A stretch of DNA of 32,693 nucleotides from Microcaldota archaeon (GTDB taxonomy: Archaea; Micrarchaeota; Micrarchaeia; Micrarchaeales; Micrarchaeaceae), in assembly GCA_021797495.1 (NCBI GenBank), contig JAJZZO010000001.1, forward strand, positions 47,533 to 80,225. The letters are read 5' to 3'. Below, one piece after another: positions 32,318 through 32,693 of this stretch (position 1 is the first letter of the stretch; every line of letters begins with the position of its first letter). Under the pieces are notes generated by a model. It did no database searches and had not been told where the DNA came from. It saw only the letters and a list, made by a program, of their open reading frames with translations. Position numbers and translations under genes: made by a program.

Positions 32318-32482
32318 TCTTACACCTTTGTGGATTGTTTATGTGAAGCAAATTATAAAAAACTTTATCGGAGTGCATATTCTCATGCAGCGCTCACGCT
32401 GGATTAAATTAAAAACAAAAATTATTGTAGTCTTGAGGATTTATGCAGGTACCGATGTCTATGGCCCGCACACTTTTATTAT

Positions 32483-32693
<211 letters not shown>

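Overview
The window looks like chromosome from a small archaeon, probably of the DPANN/ARMAN (Micrarchaeota-like) type. It has an archaeal exosome (Rrp4/41/42), SBDS, an alpha-type proteasome subunit, aIF1A, aIF2-beta, Orc1/Cdc6, aPelota, Pth2, CDP-archaeol synthase, archaeal-type AlaRS, a 7S SRP RNA and leaderless TATA-box promoters. A 16S rRNA gene begins in the last 211 bases and is not followed by 23S: a pyrophosphatase gene comes next. The mer-like cluster and the very divergent 16S fit an acid-mine type ARMAN lineage, but that placement is inference.

Layout. 1-4035 (minus): information-processing superoperon psmA-SBDS-rrp4-rrp41-rrp42-rpl37ae plus one truncated unknown gene. 4230-5226: an unknown helical protein and a short rhodanese. 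5231-8104 (minus): aIF2-beta, aIF1A, Orc1/Cdc6, RNase P Rpp30 and Pop5. 8208-8612 (plus): SRP RNA then tRNA-Ser(GCU), each with its own TATA box. 8626-10994 (minus): radical SAM protein, membrane protein, isochorismatase-like protein, tRNA-Lys(UUU). 11092-12712 (plus): SDR-type protein and an RPA-like OB-fold protein. 12720-16099 (minus): a multi-pass membrane double-AAA ATPase and CarS. 16182-18300: Pth2, IlvE, alkylguanine alkyltransferase, a winged-helix regulator. 18336-18468: a long imperfect inverted repeat that can fold as an RNA rod. 18607-22329: an unknown repeat protein, aPelota, a predicted surface protein and DedA. 22376-27381: a C/D box sRNA candidate embedded at the start of an EXO5/Cas4-like nuclease, an IS200/IS605-type TnpB element, and AlaRS. 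27445-32317 (minus): M20 peptidase, a merT-like/tlpA/merA cluster, an LMW phosphatase/arsenate-reductase-like protein and pyrophosphatase. 32483-32693 (minus): 3' end of 16S rRNA.

The most interesting link joins two distant places. The 16S decoding site (h44) carries three consecutive compensated pair changes (1404:1497 U-A, 1405:1496 A-U, 1406:1495 C-G, E. coli numbering). The second guide of the C/D sRNA candidate at 22376-22430 has nine contiguous bases complementary to exactly this altered strand. Its fifth base upstream of box D pairs with C1402, a position 2'-O-methylated in bacteria and eukaryotes. The guide therefore seems to have co-evolved with the divergent rRNA.

A second notable case: the TnpB element sits exactly at the 5' end of alaS, and the only usable alaS start codons now lie inside the element. 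Start codons were chosen by Shine-Dalgarno-like motifs (GGTGA, GTGGTT), which match a 16S 3' end of ...GAUCACCUC, or by a TATA box about 26 bases upstream for leaderless genes.
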